Under the pieces are notes generated by a model. It searched no databases, was not told the origin of the DNA, and saw only the letters and a program-made list of their open reading frames with translations. A DNA stretch of 64,000 bases from Watersipora subatra. Its lineage: Eukaryota > Bryozoa > Gymnolaemata > Cheilostomatida > Watersiporidae. Of the stretch, positions 49,091-61,454 are shown piece after piece. The DNA is taken from positions 35,514,121 to 35,578,120 of the forward strand of contig NC_088711.1 in NCBI RefSeq assembly GCF_963576615.1, written 5' to 3'. A program made the position numbers and the translations under genes. How positions within the stretch are numbered: position 1 is the first letter of the stretch; the number at the start of each line of letters is the position of its first letter.

Positions 49091-52000
49091 CTACAACAAA
49101 AAACCAAAATGAGTTTCTTATTTTTAAAAATACTGATTGACAAATCTCTTTTAGCTTATGTTTCCTGAAACAAACTTATCAAACCAAAGCTATCTTTACA
49201 AAGATTAATTTAAATTTCTATCTGATGTAAACTAAAACAATGGACCTAGAGATGGACGCATTAAATTTCTGTTTCTATATTTTAGTTTAAGGTTTCATTT
49301 ATACATTTTAGTTAAAAGCCACTCTATTTTGAATTATTGATATCTTACAGAAATAGTTGTGGAACAATCAAACTCACGAGAAGCGTTTTATCCATCCGAG
49401 TATTTCCTCATCATCAGGGGTAAGTAGATCTAAGTACTCGCTCTCTCTATGTAGAGGGTAGAAAGAGTGGTAGCGGATACACCACAATCCTTCTTTAGGC
49501 AGTGTACAGCTTGGGTGGTTTTTCAAAACTTGATACAGATATTCTATGAAAATAATGTAAGAAATAAAACCATAGAACTTTTTAGAGATATTCACTAGAC
49601 AGTGGCAACTCTATGCCTATGACTAAATGAAAGAGCACTTTGTTGAAGTTGGTAGCAAATATACTGCCTAACATTTCCTGCAATTGCTCTATATTCAACT
49701 CAGCAAATAAATTTAGGTCATTTTAGATTGCCAACTAGTAGTGACCTAATTTTTTTGGCTTGTTGGTAGCTTAACAGAGTGCAATGCATTTAGTCCCAAG
49801 TTCATAATAACATCTACATAACATTTCAATTACTAAGTTGCAATACAGCGGTAGCATAGCAGTACACCCCATAGTGCGCTGCCATGCAATCATGGAAACA
49901 GATGTGTCGCTTTCATTCTGTGGTAATTTAGTGTGGCTGCTTGTAAGCGAGACACTAGTGCAATGCGCCATCCTTGTGCCATGGAAATGGCTTTAGCGAT
50001 CTGATTATAGAGGTGGAACGAGACAGGTTTTTAAAGTTCGAGACGAGACTCGAGACACTGTCTTGTAAAAATTCGAGACACGAGACAGTAAAATAATGAG
50101 CATTTGGTGGTGATTTCACTACACAAGTACTAGCTACTTGGTATATATAAAATTAATAAAACTATTTTTAAATTGAATTTTCACCTGGTGTAAACGATTT
50201 AAATACAACATTTTAATAGTGATATGCATGTAGTTTTTGTAAACAAAAGTGACACAAACAGCTCTAAAATACCGAAGTTATATATTCTAAGAATTTTGAG
50301 CTTGATTGATCATAATTATTATAAACATATTGCTTTGTACATGTATATTTTTACCATCTATTGAATAGTTCTTACTGTTTAATGTAATGAAACCGATAGC
50401 CGTCGCTCTACAAAGAAATACCGCAACTAAAAGAACACACGATAACACTTTCATTCTTATCATTTCATTAATGTTAAGTGTTGTTTGTGTATTAACTGTA
50501 GTATGTAAATTATATTTAAATTGTACTCATGAAATTATATTAATTACTGTATACATGCACATGTATATTCTTACATTAAGCTAACAAAACGTCATTGTTA
50601 ACCGAACACGGACTATGGTCAACACGGCCTTTCGTTCTTTTCTCCGTGTCCGGGCAAGTTTTACCCGCGATTGGTAGTATATACGTAAGAGAGGCCCGAA
50701 TTTTATGAAGGACAGTTGGTGTTTAGACACGATACGATAAAATATAGACATTTTAACCGCAAAAGTCTTATTTATTAAATTGGATTATCCGAAGAGTAAT
50801 GACATACGACCCGGTATCTGTTTTAAGGACACAGAACCGAACTAAAATATAACAAGGCCGTTGTCCGGACTACATGATTAGACTCAGTGGCCAACATAAT
50901 CAATAGCAACAGGTAGTAACGGACCGGGTATAACTTTAAAGGCAGTTGCCCGCAATCCATTACAATATATGGAGTTGTTGCTACCGCAAGAAGCCATGTT
51001 TTAACAACCGTGCGCAGGCGCTCTAGTTCTATTTCCTGTCTCGAGTTTGGCAATAGTTAAGTCGAGACGAGACCGATACGAGACAAGACCGATACGAGAC
51101 GAGACAGGTCGATACTCGAGACGTCTCGTGTCTCGTTCCACCTCTAAGCTGCGATCAAAAGATTGGTTAAAGATACAACATTGACATAAAGCCTCGCACA
51201 ACCATTGCTCCACTATAGTGCCCTATAAGAACATGTTTTGCCGGTAGCCCGCAGCTGTCCCTACACTATGGCAGTATGGATACTTAGTAATCAAGGTTAC
51301 TGCATTCTATAACATAACTAAATCAAAATACTTGTTTGAATTTTATTATCAAAGAAACCTCAATGCATGTTTTGTGATGCATGATGCAGAATTTGTATAA
51401 AAATGTCTCATGACTTTCGTAATTGATCGTGTCCACATGTGATATTTACCATCATGGCCCCAAGACATGAGAACATTATCCAGTCCACAGTGTTCCTTGT
51501 ACATCCCTAGCTTTGTACTACAAGTTAATATAAGTAATATAATACAAATATAACATGGGATATAGGTTAAAACTGTAAAGCAAAATGGTAGGTACTACTA
51601 GTAAAATACTTTCAATGACCTTTGAACCTTGTGCCCAGATCCAAACCTAGGCTAAAAGATAGCTATGTACAAACCTTTATCAATGTCGCTCGTATTTCTA
51701 ATATAAAGAGAAGTACATATTCATACCGTGGGAGACATGTGTAGGCCAAAAATGGCTTATATTATGACACACTAAACTACTGCATATACAATTGGGGCAG
51801 CTGGCATTTGTTAGAGGTGCCAGCTTTGTTTTGATTTCACATAATTTATGTAAAATGTGTTAATTGATCGGCGTACATGTGTACTAAAAATGTTTGTGCA
51901 CTGTTATCCATGTCTATGTCTTTATAGAGCTGTATCTATTATTATTGATAGTATGCTGTGACAGATTGGCATGTGTAATAATTATGCTCACAATTATTCT

Positions 52001-55000
52001 TAGATGAGAAAAGGTGGATGAGTAGTGCAGATGGTTGCTTTCTTGGTTGGCACTCAAAATATTTGGGGTTGGATTTCCATGCGGAGCAAACTTTTTCTAA
52101 CGTTCATATTGCGACTTTAAACAAAGGAACCGACACGGCTCTTATTATAGTAAAGATTATTGTTATCCGTTAAGAAGTAAACATTGGATATTAGTTACAT
52201 TGAACCAAATTGCATGTGCCTTGCCGCTGGTCTGAGTTCCTCTAGTTGCAAAGGGTTAGCATTTAAAATATCCCCCATCTTTTTTGTAAACAATACTCAC
52301 TGTGAACGATAAACATTGTCACTGTCAAAGCATTTGCAAAATCAGAAAAAATTGACCCAACAAATGACTAGCTTTTATTGTGTTCAAGTTAGAAATGTTT
52401 GAAAAATTTCTAATTTGAGCACAATAAAATTTGGCCATTTGTTAGATAACAAAGATCAAAGCTAATAGGAAGTATTGCGCAGGTAACATTTCTATTACAT
52501 AATTCTAGCAATTGATAGGCTAAATTTTAAACACAACCAACAATCTCTATAAGAAGTTAAATGCACTGTGAAAGTCGCTTTCACATCAAAATTATCGTAT
52601 TGTTGGAACAAATATACTTGTAAACATACACTCTGGTCCAAGTAATTTCATCCACAGCCAATAAACTGCAGATCTGCAGGTATCATTAAAACAACTGCAG
52701 TGTATAGAGCTGTGTGAAGATAACAAGCGTGCTTATAACGATATTAGTAAATTGATCACAATCAATAAAAGAGATTTTTATCAATACTTTAGTGTGTAGA
52801 CACCAAAAGGAAAGTGTAAGCTTGGCAGTAAATAGGTTAGAAGGTAGAGGTAGCTAAAGAGATGTGAGATGTAGCTAACTTAAAGGTAAAATCTTAACTT
52901 AGTTATACAGTTTTTGTCTTATATCATTTCACCTTTACTTTTTTCTATGCAAACCACTTTCACTTATGAAATTGCAATGTTTCAAAAAACTGAAATCTTG
53001 TTAAGCTCTTGACACTTACATCATACGTGTATGTTGAAAATCCATTTGCTGAGGTAATATTATGTAATATTATGTAATAGATTTTATTATATATGTAAGT
53101 AGATGAAAAATGGCTTCCCATGTTGAAAATTGCAAATTTCTCTTTCCCTACTTTGTTAATGTTTTTGACTAGAAGAGAAACGGTAAAAGAAGTGAGAGAG
53201 AGAGGTGGTAAATTTAATATCACCATTTAATAATGATAAAAATTTTTAATAGTATAGTAAGATAACTTAATAAAGTTGAAACTAACAAACTTGGAGCACA
53301 ACTGCATTCACCTATGTTTAAAGTGGTAATAAATATATCATATAGTCATAGTTGTATTTTGTTTCACCTTCACTTATGTCAAGAGGGTAGGTTTCAAATT
53401 TGACTTTCCAGCAGCACTTTTTTTCAACAAGACAGCGTCAGCAATATCAATAATGAACAATGTAAATAGTTCAACTGCTGTTTCTATTCTCATATATAAA
53501 CTGATGTAAGAGATGCCTTATATAACTTACTCTAACTGTGGGTGGACAAAAGAGCAGCGGTTTTGTATTACATTAAACAAAGTCTCTTGTTAAGGACAGA
53601 CTAGGGACATGTCTGGTGTTTAAAAGGTTAAAATCTGAGCACAGTAAGACAAAAACACACGCTAAAGTAATTCTCTATGAGACGTTAAATAAACCATGCT
53701 AAATATTTACTTGAGAAGGTAATCTCATGTGAACATGAAAGAACATGATAGTAAATCACTGGTGGAGTAGATTTACATTGTGGCAATCTGCCAACAGTGA
53801 GTGTCATGATGTAAGTAGCTACATAGCGGTGCACTAAGTGTACCTAGAAGGGAGACGGCAGCCAGGGAATTACAATGTTGACCTTACCAGCAAGCACTCT
53901 AAAGTCAGGTTTGTGATAAGTTAAACTGCTGTCAAATATGATTTCAGTAGAAATTTAAAAGAGGAGAAGATTCAGAAGTCAGTATTAGACTCAGAGATCA
54001 GCATTAGACTCAGAGGTCAGCATTAGACTCAAAGGTCAGTATTAGACTCAGAGATCAGTATTAGACTCAGAGGTCAGCATTAGACTCAGAGGTCAGCATT
54101 AGACTCAAAGGTCAGTATTAGACTCAGAGATCAGTATTAGACTCAGAGGTCAGTATTAGACTCATAGGTCAGTATTAGACTCAGAAGTCAGTATTAGACT
54201 CAGAGGCCAGTATTATACTAAGAAATCAGTATTAGACTCATAGGTCAGTATTAGACTCAGAAGTCAGTATTAGACTCAGAGGCCAGTATTAGACTCAGAA
54301 GTCAGTATTAGACTCAGAGGCCAGTATTATACTAAGAAATCAGTATTAGACTCAGAGGTCAGTATTAGACTCATAGGTCAGTATTAGACTCAGAAGTCAG
54401 TATTAGACTCACAAGTCAGCATTAGACTCTGAGGCCAGTATTATACTCAGAAATCAGTATTAGACTCAGAGGTCAATATTAGATTCAGAGGTCAGCATTA
54501 GACACAGAGGTCAATATTAGACTCAGAGGTAAATATTAGACTCAAAGGTGAGTTTTAGACTCGAAGGTCAACATTAGACTCGGAGGTCAACATTAGACAC
54601 AGAGGTCAACATTAGACTCGGAGGTCAACCAATCTAAATTGAATATTAAAGATACCTGATGATATCCGAAAGCTGCAGAACATTCTTATGACGTACTCTA
54701 ACAATAGCGAAGTATATCTGACCTATCCAAATGCATTGCTGTGTGACCATGTATTCTTATTGGTTAAATCTTTGTAATTAATATGTAATTTTTTTACAGT
54801 TGTTACAAGAAAAGTATTTTAACACAGTTACTTTTTATTTAACTGTAGACGCAACAATAACATTGATTTTAATTAGACTTATCGCACACAAGCAACAGAG
54901 CATTTGTAATGCAGATAATGTTATGTGCAATGGAACAATAGTACAATGTGACATTTAGTTATACACGAGTACCCGGCAGTGCTGTGCGTTGTGAGATCAT

Positions 55001-58000
55001 CAGGTCCAATGATTATTAGCTCCATTATTCTGCCAGCAGCAAGATTATTGAGTTGTGCAGATGCTACCGAGCATGGCTGGTTAGCTGAGTGTTGGTGTTT
55101 GAATCCTGTGTGCTACATTTTTTTTAACATCCAACATCCAACCATGGTTTCGACTGGACACAGTTCTTACAATAGTAAATATTCTTGTTTAATCTGTGCC
55201 TATTTATTGAATGAGCAAGACTTCAGCAGAAAGGACAGCTTCCATCTCAATTTATTGTCATCTATATGTCATTTTATGCATTTTATGAAGTTAAACCCAT
55301 AAAAAGATTTCAATATACTATGTATAGAACTATTTACAGAATAAGTAAAACAAAGTTTACTGAAACGTTTTTGCACTACAAATTGTTTATTGCTCATGCA
55401 ATCTTTAAGTACATTCCGGCCCGAGCTGGAAACAAATTGTAGCGTGAATCAATTTTAGTATAATGTAAATATACAGACAAATAAGTTCTCATAGAGACAA
55501 TGATTTAGCTTATGCTCTAAACGACCCTTTAACCTTTTGAACCCTGACAGTCATTGTCAATGCTGTCAGTCAATGTCAATGCTGTCAGTATCTCTGAACA
55601 ATTTGACAAAAAGTATGAAATTTTGAAGCTTTTATTAAATACATCTAAATCTGCTTATAATCAAATGATATTTGGGAAAACGCCAAAAAAAAGTTCAACA
55701 ACACACTACAAATGTCACAAAAATTTTTTTTGGCATGTTATGGGCTGAAATAGTCAAAATTCATACGGTTTTCCAAGTGCAGTTGAAATGTCTGCAGTAT
55801 CATCATATTCATCGAGAGACATTCTTCATCTTTTTCTGACTCGAAATCAGCAAAATTATAGTATCATATAATTCTCCATCTGCATCACTATCTTCTATCA
55901 GATCCAACACCTGAGTTGGACCAAAATTTTTACCATTTCGTTCTAGTAAAATTGTTACAATAATGAAGGAAGTCGGTAAAGATATTTGAAAACGGTAAAA
56001 ATGGAAAAGAAATTTCGGTTTAACGCTCTGTGTAAGAATTAATTTGATTGGTTTATGCTGTTACTTGGTAACGGCTTTTATAAACAGAGCTACGTGAATG
56101 CCGGCATACCGGCCATCAGGGTTCAAAGGGTTAAAAAACTAACTTGTAGCGGGAATCATCAAGATCTGGACAGCCTTGGAAACTCTTGACTCCAAACGCA
56201 ATGCAGTCTCTGGGGGCCAAGCCAACAGGATAGGTATCTCCAACAGTGCACCACTGAAATAGTGTACGGTCAACTCTTGTCTAGCTAACTTCACAACTAG
56301 TAATAATGAAGGAACTCTACTACTTTACTCATTCTAGTATTGACTCTATGTTCTATTGACTTCGTATAGGCGCCTCAAGCTAAAGTCACAAGGCAAAGCT
56401 AATCACTGTGTTTCCAAGCTTCTAATCGGTTTGGAGTTGTCCGCTGCTGATGAACTTGCACCCTACTGTTTCAATGATTTGGAGTTGCACTTTTTAAGAA
56501 TTTTCCCAAGATTCGCGATGTATCCATCAAAACCAAACTGGTTAAATTAGACTTGCTTTCTCACAGCAAATACCTTTGCATAAATTTAGTGAAACAAAAT
56601 GGCATCGAATGCATGCCAATCTTACCGTTTCTACGATTCGGAGTAGAAACACATTTGAACCCATTCGAGGCATGGAGCCGCATGATTGATTGATTGATTT
56701 GTTTTGATTTGTTACACCTATAAATTTTTTGTACGGTAAGAAGACGAGCAAGCTTGTGCATACTTGTGGTTGACCATATTTAGCCATGACCTTGCCAAGG
56801 TCATGGATAAGGCCAGTCAGCTGAAACCAATCGTCATCAGGATGCTCAGCTCTGATGGCTTCAGCGGTCTGAAAGGCATGAATGGAGTTGGCGAACTGGG
56901 CGTCAGGGTCACTCTCGTCCACAAAGTCAGCGAGTAGGTCAACGGCTTCCATGATGGTCAACTCCAAGTGGTCAAACTTACACCATTTCTCATGCTGTTC
57001 AAATAAAAGAGAAAGTAGGTGAAATTTGATAGCATTTATTCTGGCAGCTAACAAGACTAGAGAGATTTCAAAGTATTCTCGGCTACAAACTGCAGGGTTG
57101 TTTGTTTGGAAGCGTCTAACCCAAGATATATTAGAGCAGAGAATGTAACTATGCCACTCAACTGGCCAATGAGTGCTCACTATATGTACCGTAAAACCTC
57201 TAATTGAACCCTACCTTTATTTTAACTCCACTATAGGGGAAGGGTTAAAAAATAGAGTGTCACGGCATTCAAATAGAAGTTTTACGGTTATACAACTAAT
57301 ACATAACCACACATTCCCATTCAAGTATGAGATGATACCAAATGCCTGGGCACTACGGCATTAGAAAAATACTAGCACTAAACCCGCAATGGTCAGAATT
57401 TCCTTCATTTTCAATGGGAAATTTTCATATCAAAAATCCTTGAACACATTCATTGAGTAAAATTGTCCTTAATGCATACGGAGATGAATCCTTGAGTTGC
57501 TAATCAGATAGATTGTAGATACATTTATATGGAAAAGGAAAGTTGTCAGAAGTCCAACGAGAAGCGCATGTATGTAACTTCTTATGTACAAAATGTGCAC
57601 AAAAATGTAGCTCTTGAGAATCCATTTAGCAGTCAATCGCTGTGTTTCCATGTTTTGAATGGGTTCGGAGTTGCTCTCTGCCTACGAACTCACACTCTAC
57701 CGTTTCAACTATTTGAGTTGCATCATAAATCATTCCAAGATTCGCGATATATCCTTAAAATAAAACTTGTTAAAGCTTACTCACTTTCGGATCTCAGTTA
57801 CTTTTCAATTCATGCGTAGTCAATTAGTTGCATTAAAAAGTAATTATTTTGTCATCCTCTGGCATGTAAATGTTTATGTGAAAGTAAAAGTCAAGCAGAA
57901 ACAGTAGGAGTAACAGGAAAAAGTTTTTTGTAGCAGAAACCTGCATGGTTGTGGCTAAAGTGTGCTGGAATTTTTTACCTCCACTGAGGAGAGCTTAGCC

Positions 58001-60532
58001 GAGGATTATCCATTCAGATCCATCAGTAGCGAGCGTTTCTATGATATCCAAGCACTCTAATAGCAAATGCCGTCGCACTCATTTAGTGAATTAAAATGCC
58101 ATTGAATGCGTTTGTATTTTACCATTTCTATGATTCGCAGTGGAAGCAACTCCGAATCCATTTGAAGCGCAGTGTATGTAGACTGAGATCAGACAAACTA
58201 AATGCTTTGTCTGCGTTGTTGTAACTGACCTGTGCCTTGACAAACTCAACCGTCTGCTGGGGGTGCATCTCGTAGTAGGTCCGCTTTATCCCGATTCCAG
58301 CCTCAGTAGTAGGATTCTACAGAATAAGGGGACGGTTGATGGTCAAAGGATTGAAAGCAGTTGGCAGGTTTTATCTGCTTGAGAGCTCAAATAGAGTATG
58401 CCATTTCAGTTTTATTGGCTGAACAACATCTCATTACAGAGTATAGAAAAATGTAATTTAATACAGCCCTGTTATCCTAATCACGTTTGATTCAAAAATT
58501 CTGTAAGCTTTCTGGAAACTTTCTGAATAGCATTATTGGTTGTATTCAGAGACAACTGCACTAGCTCATATGTGCTGGGAGGTCTTCAAAGTGTGCAAAA
58601 CCTGCATGAGAACAATCATATCATATTTTTGCTAGCTAGCTGAGACCTCAAAACAGCCAAGGATGTTTCTGGAAATTTTCAAACAAACATCCTTGTATAT
58701 ACCTGTCAGTGTTCCATTTCGTGTTATCATAGTACATGACACAAAGGTGTAAACGTACATGCATTAACAATATTTAGTATTTTATACATGTAATTTGCAC
58801 ACAATTATGAAAATTTCATTAATTGTTATTTTTGATGACCAACTCGAAATAAAGTAGGGACATTTCCACAATTTTACTTTATACTAATTTTACAATAATT
58901 GTGATTTGTTTCACAAAATAACCAAATTATTCAAACACCATTAAACCAAAACAAGCAAATTTATTTCAGATCACGTTTCAACAGCAGCATTCTAAAACAT
59001 GTAAGAGAGGACAATTCTAAACAAGAAATAAGTTTGTATTTTGAACAGGAAATGATTGTAAATTTTTAAAAGCACAATCATGGCTTAGCTGAATAAAGTT
59101 GACATATACACAAAAAGTTGGTATTTGATTCTTATAAAATGCCTCGGTGTGCCAATTCAATTTTATTGACTCATCTGCTCTGGTTATCCAGGTAATGGAA
59201 TTCTGCAAAACATGTGTTTTTAAAAAGATTTTTGTTGTGAAAAAATAGTGCAGTAGTTTTTCTTAAATTTTTTTAACAATTTACTCATAGAACAATGTTG
59301 GGTTTTTATATATCTGCACAGCAATGGCAAACAGTTCATGAATAGCTCACAGAATACTATCTTACAACTCTATACTATTGCCACAAGTGCTAATTGATCC
59401 TATGCTTCTCTCGACAAAGACATTTTTAGCAAAAGCATTTTACTACTGAGTGAAACTCACAAGGAACTAATAAAGACAAGGGTGAACAACCGTGTATATG
59501 GGGATGTTTGGGTGGTCCTGTGGTCAACCACAAAGCTTAGTGATTGATGGTTGGGTGGTCCTGCAGCTAACTTTAGACAGTTAGTTGAAATCTAGTGACA
59601 TTATCTGCGGCAACGTCCGACCACATTGGATAGAACTATTCAAATACCGATACTCAAAAACAACAACTCCACCAAACCAAATTCTTTGAGCTCACCTCAT
59701 CAAAAATTCTGTATTGGTCTTTCGCAATCTCTTTGCCATCGTGATGATCCTGAAGAAAATTGGTTACTACTAATAGGAATTTTCATTCATTCAATGTATT
59801 ACAACCGACTAAAACTGAAACAGAGTCTGTCTATAAAAATAAATATAGAGTTTATATATAAACAGAGATATAGAGTCTACATATAAACAGAGATATAGAG
59901 TCTACTTATAAACACAGATATAAAATCTACATATAAACAGAGAAATAGAGTCTACATATAAACAGAGATATCGAGTCTGCATACAAACAGAGATATAGAG
60001 TCTACATATAAAGAGAGATGTAGAGTCTACATATAAACAGAGATATAGAGTCTACATATAAACAGAGATATAGAGTCTACATATAAACAGAGATATAGAG
60101 TCTACATTTAAACAGAGATATAGAGTCTACATATAAACAGAGATATAGAGTCTACATATAAACAGAGATATAGAGTCTACATATAAACAGAGATATAGAG
60201 TCTACATTTAAACAGAGATATAGAGTCTACATATATAAACAGAGATATAGAGTCTATATATAAACAGCGATATAGAGTCTATATATAAACAGAGATGTAG
60301 AGTTTATTTACAAAGATTACAGAGTTGTCAACAAGTACACTGAGCTCTTATCAATGTGTACACTTTACAGAACAAAAAGAATAGTAACACAATAATAAGA
60401 TTCCTAATAAGCTAGCAAAAAATAACCAAGCTCACACCGTAATCGTAAAAGATTCTGTTTGCCAGGTGAGTTACTCTGTTAGTTACTTGATGAACAGCAT
60501 TATGCACATACCTCATTCGCCAGAACTCTCAT
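48982..60532 (-). CDS. MIOX: myo-Inositol oxygenase (inositol oxygenase)
   Basis: The exons in minus-strand order are 60532-60512, 59749-59696, 58316-58230, 56994-56764, 56253-56144, 51517-51450, 49543-49378 and 49090-48982. The join is 846 nt, or 281 residues; human MIOX has 285. The enzyme is a cytosolic non-haem di-iron oxygenase that turns myo-inositol and O2 into D-glucuronate, the first step of inositol breakdown. All six iron ligands of the mammalian enzyme are present: His93 (SIHAFQTAE), His118 and Asp119 (LIHDLGK), His189 (SWGHDEY), His216 (RYHSFYP) and Asp249 (PFDLY). The lysine of HDLGK is kept. Residues 67-93 read TIMEAVDLLADFVDESDPD and onward, almost as in vertebrates. The start was chosen because the ATG in the first visible exon gives the family length; that exon begins with an acceptor-like ag, so further 5' non-coding exons are likely. 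Confidence 0.93.
49378..49543 (-). CDS. MIOX: MIOX exon 7
   Basis: Encodes EYLYQVLKNHPSCTLP, WCIRYHSFYPLHRESEY and EEILGWIKRFS, with iron ligand His216. The acceptor is ttttcatag and the donor is gtgagt. Confidence 0.91.
49544..51449 (-). other. MIOX intron 6
   Basis: More than half is the TIR element at 50008-51146. The rest shows no gene. Confidence 0.7.
50008..51146. mobile_element. Non-autonomous TIR DNA transposon
   Basis: Both ends read TAGAGGTGGAACGAGACA in inverted orientation, perfect over 18 bp. They are followed inward on both sides by strings of CGAGACGAGAC. The 1.1-kb body has no transposase frame. The end sequence suggests hAT, but I could not see matching 8-bp target duplications. 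Confidence 0.72.
51450..51517 (-). CDS. MIOX: MIOX exon 6
   Basis: The 68-nt exon encodes TKLGMYKEHCGLDNVLMSWG then HD, with iron ligand His189. The acceptor is aacttgtag and the donor is gtaaat. It was found by searching for the missing conserved segment between exons 5 and 7. Confidence 0.9.
52733..53828 (-). repeat. Interspersed 1.1-kb repeat, copy B (inverted)
   Basis: Reverse complement of copy A at 40100-41175. It lies inside MIOX intron 5. Confidence 0.82.
53966..54630. repeat. 19-bp minisatellite, about 34 copies
   Basis: The unit is GTCAGTATTAGACTCAGAG, with substitutions such as CAGCATTAG, CATAGG and ACTAAGAAA. Copies near the right end are the most diverged. Confidence 0.92.
56144..56253 (-). 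CDS. MIOX: MIOX exon 5
   Basis: Encodes WCTVGDTYPVGLAPRD and FQGCPDLDDSRY, matching the GDTFPVG region. The acceptor is ctatttcag and the donor is gttagt. Confidence 0.9.
56390..56692. repeat. Foldback-like interspersed element in MIOX intron 4
   Basis: The left part (CACTGTGTTTCCAAGC, GGTTTGGAGTTG) and the right part (ACGATTCGGAGTAGAAAC, AACCCATTCGAG) look like inverted versions of one end sequence. The family is shared with 57633-58165. Confidence 0.45.
56764..56994 (-). CDS. MIOX: MIOX exon 4
   Basis: Seventy-seven codons encoding the most conserved part, EAVDLLADFVDESDPD, HAFQTAEAIR and GLIHDLGKVM, with three of the six iron ligands. The acceptor is tttgaacag and the donor is gtatgc, phase 0. 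Confidence 0.93.
57188..57288. mobile_element. 101-bp MITE
   Basis: The ends ACCGTAAAACCTCTAATTGA and (reverse) ACCGTAAAACTTCTATTTGA form about 21-bp inverted repeats with two or three mismatches. The size and structure fit a MITE. Confidence 0.65.
57633..58165. repeat. Foldback-like interspersed element in MIOX intron 3
   Basis: The left end CGCTGTGTTTCCATG...GGGTTCGGAGTTGC and an inverted right end (GCAACTCCGAATCCATTTGA) suggest long terminal inverted repeats. Related to 56390-56692. Confidence 0.45.
58230..58316 (-). CDS. MIOX: MIOX exon 3
   Basis: Encodes RTYYEMHPQQTVEFVKAQ after NPTTEAGIGIK, aligned with the YKLMHTHQTVDFV segment of human MIOX. The acceptor is attctgtag and the donor is gtcagt, phase 0. 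Confidence 0.88.
58317..59695 (-). other. MIOX intron 2
   Basis: AT-rich. A GGGTGGTCCTG motif occurs twice near 59505-59565. No gene or clear element was seen. Confidence 0.55.
59696..59749 (-). CDS. MIOX: MIOX exon 2
   Basis: The exon is 54 nt encoding DHHDGKEIAKDQYRIFDE. The AKDQYRIF part matches the conserved AKD-FR region of the family. The acceptor is ttcttcag and the donor is gtgagc. Confidence 0.8.
59827..60303. repeat. 25-bp minisatellite in MIOX intron 1, about 18 copies
   Basis: The unit is GATATAGAGTCTACATATAA followed by ACAGA, with point variants. The outer copies are the most diverged. Confidence 0.92.
60512..60532 (-). CDS. MIOX: MIOX exon 1 (coding part)
   Basis: Encodes MRVLANE and ends at donor gtatgt, phase 0. 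The exon appears to extend to 60556, where a catcacag acceptor fits, with the first 24 nt as 5' UTR. The frame is open upstream, so a longer N-terminus cannot be excluded. Confidence 0.65.
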
Positions 60533-60556
60533 AGCTGCTGATGGTGATGTCTCTAT

Positions 60557-61454
60557 CTGTGATGAAATATCTCATAAGCAACGGATGATATATTTACTGA
60601 CTTTAACAAGTCGTCTTCTTATTGGCTGATATGCAAGGATTAGGTCACACCCCTAATTGTCACATGGGTAGCTTAAGATATCTTGATGCCTTTTCTAAAA
60701 ATTTTAGATGACAATATCCATTAACGACCTCAGATAGAGAGTTAACAGTGGTCTGGCATAACGAAATTAAAAACACTAATAAAGGTTTGGCTAAACACAT
60801 TAACAATGCATAAGAGATGTGCAGGGCTGATATTTGCTGGCTACACACACCAACACTAATATACGATGCAATGCATATTATACTATAGGCCTATGATGCG
60901 CAACACTGAAAAAAACTTAGCCAATGAGATTTGCGCTCAAGCTTACTGGTCTAGCTGGATTGTTCATTACAGCTATTCAAGTATCATCAGCGTATTTATT
61001 AAATAATATGGATCACCAATAATTTATAATAATGATTTGATGTGCATCTATTTACGTTTATAGATTTTGCTGAAAGAAAACATGATATATGCTAATGATG
61101 AAAACAGGAAATACAGAAATACTTAAAGTTTATGGCATAAATCAAACTATAAAAAACTATTTGACCTATTTAATTACTGAAAAATGAGCTAAAAATCTTC
61201 GCATCTTCCAATTTATATGAATGACATACAGAAATCTATTAGAAATAAGAATAACTTTGTCCACCTACAAATAGTGGTTTGTGTGAAGCCCTGTTGTCAT
61301 CATCATTTGAAACCAAATCTTAGTTGAAACTAACTTGTGTTATAGCAAACTATTTCAACAAATCAAATGTGCACTAGTTTTATTTCTAACGGTATAAACG
61401 GTACATAGTTGAAGCTCCGAAAATACATTGTCGTTGCATTGTCTACGCGTTGGT
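60557..61454. other. Region upstream of the first visible MIOX exon
   Basis: May hold MIOX 5' intron or promoter sequence. I see no convincing exon, TATA box or repeat. Confidence 0.35.

Larger units (their letters stand above)
51518..56143 (-). other. MIOX intron 5
   Basis: Holds copy B of the 1.1-kb repeat (52733-53828) and the 19-bp array (53966-54630). A possible tRNA-derived SINE lies near 55030-55110 (GGTTAGCTGAGTG and GTTTGAATCC). 51518-52732 and 55150-56143 show no gene. Confidence 0.6.
56995..58229 (-). other. MIOX intron 3
   Basis: Holds the 101-bp MITE at 57188-57288 and the foldback-like element at 57633-58165. No gene was seen. Confidence 0.65.

Noticed and set aside
50387-50584. 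A small membrane protein
   Set aside because: A hydrophobic frame inside a TIR element and a MIOX intron, without conservation or context.
55030-55110. A tRNA gene
   Set aside because: A-box- and B-box-like motifs are present, but the acceptor and anticodon stems do not pair.
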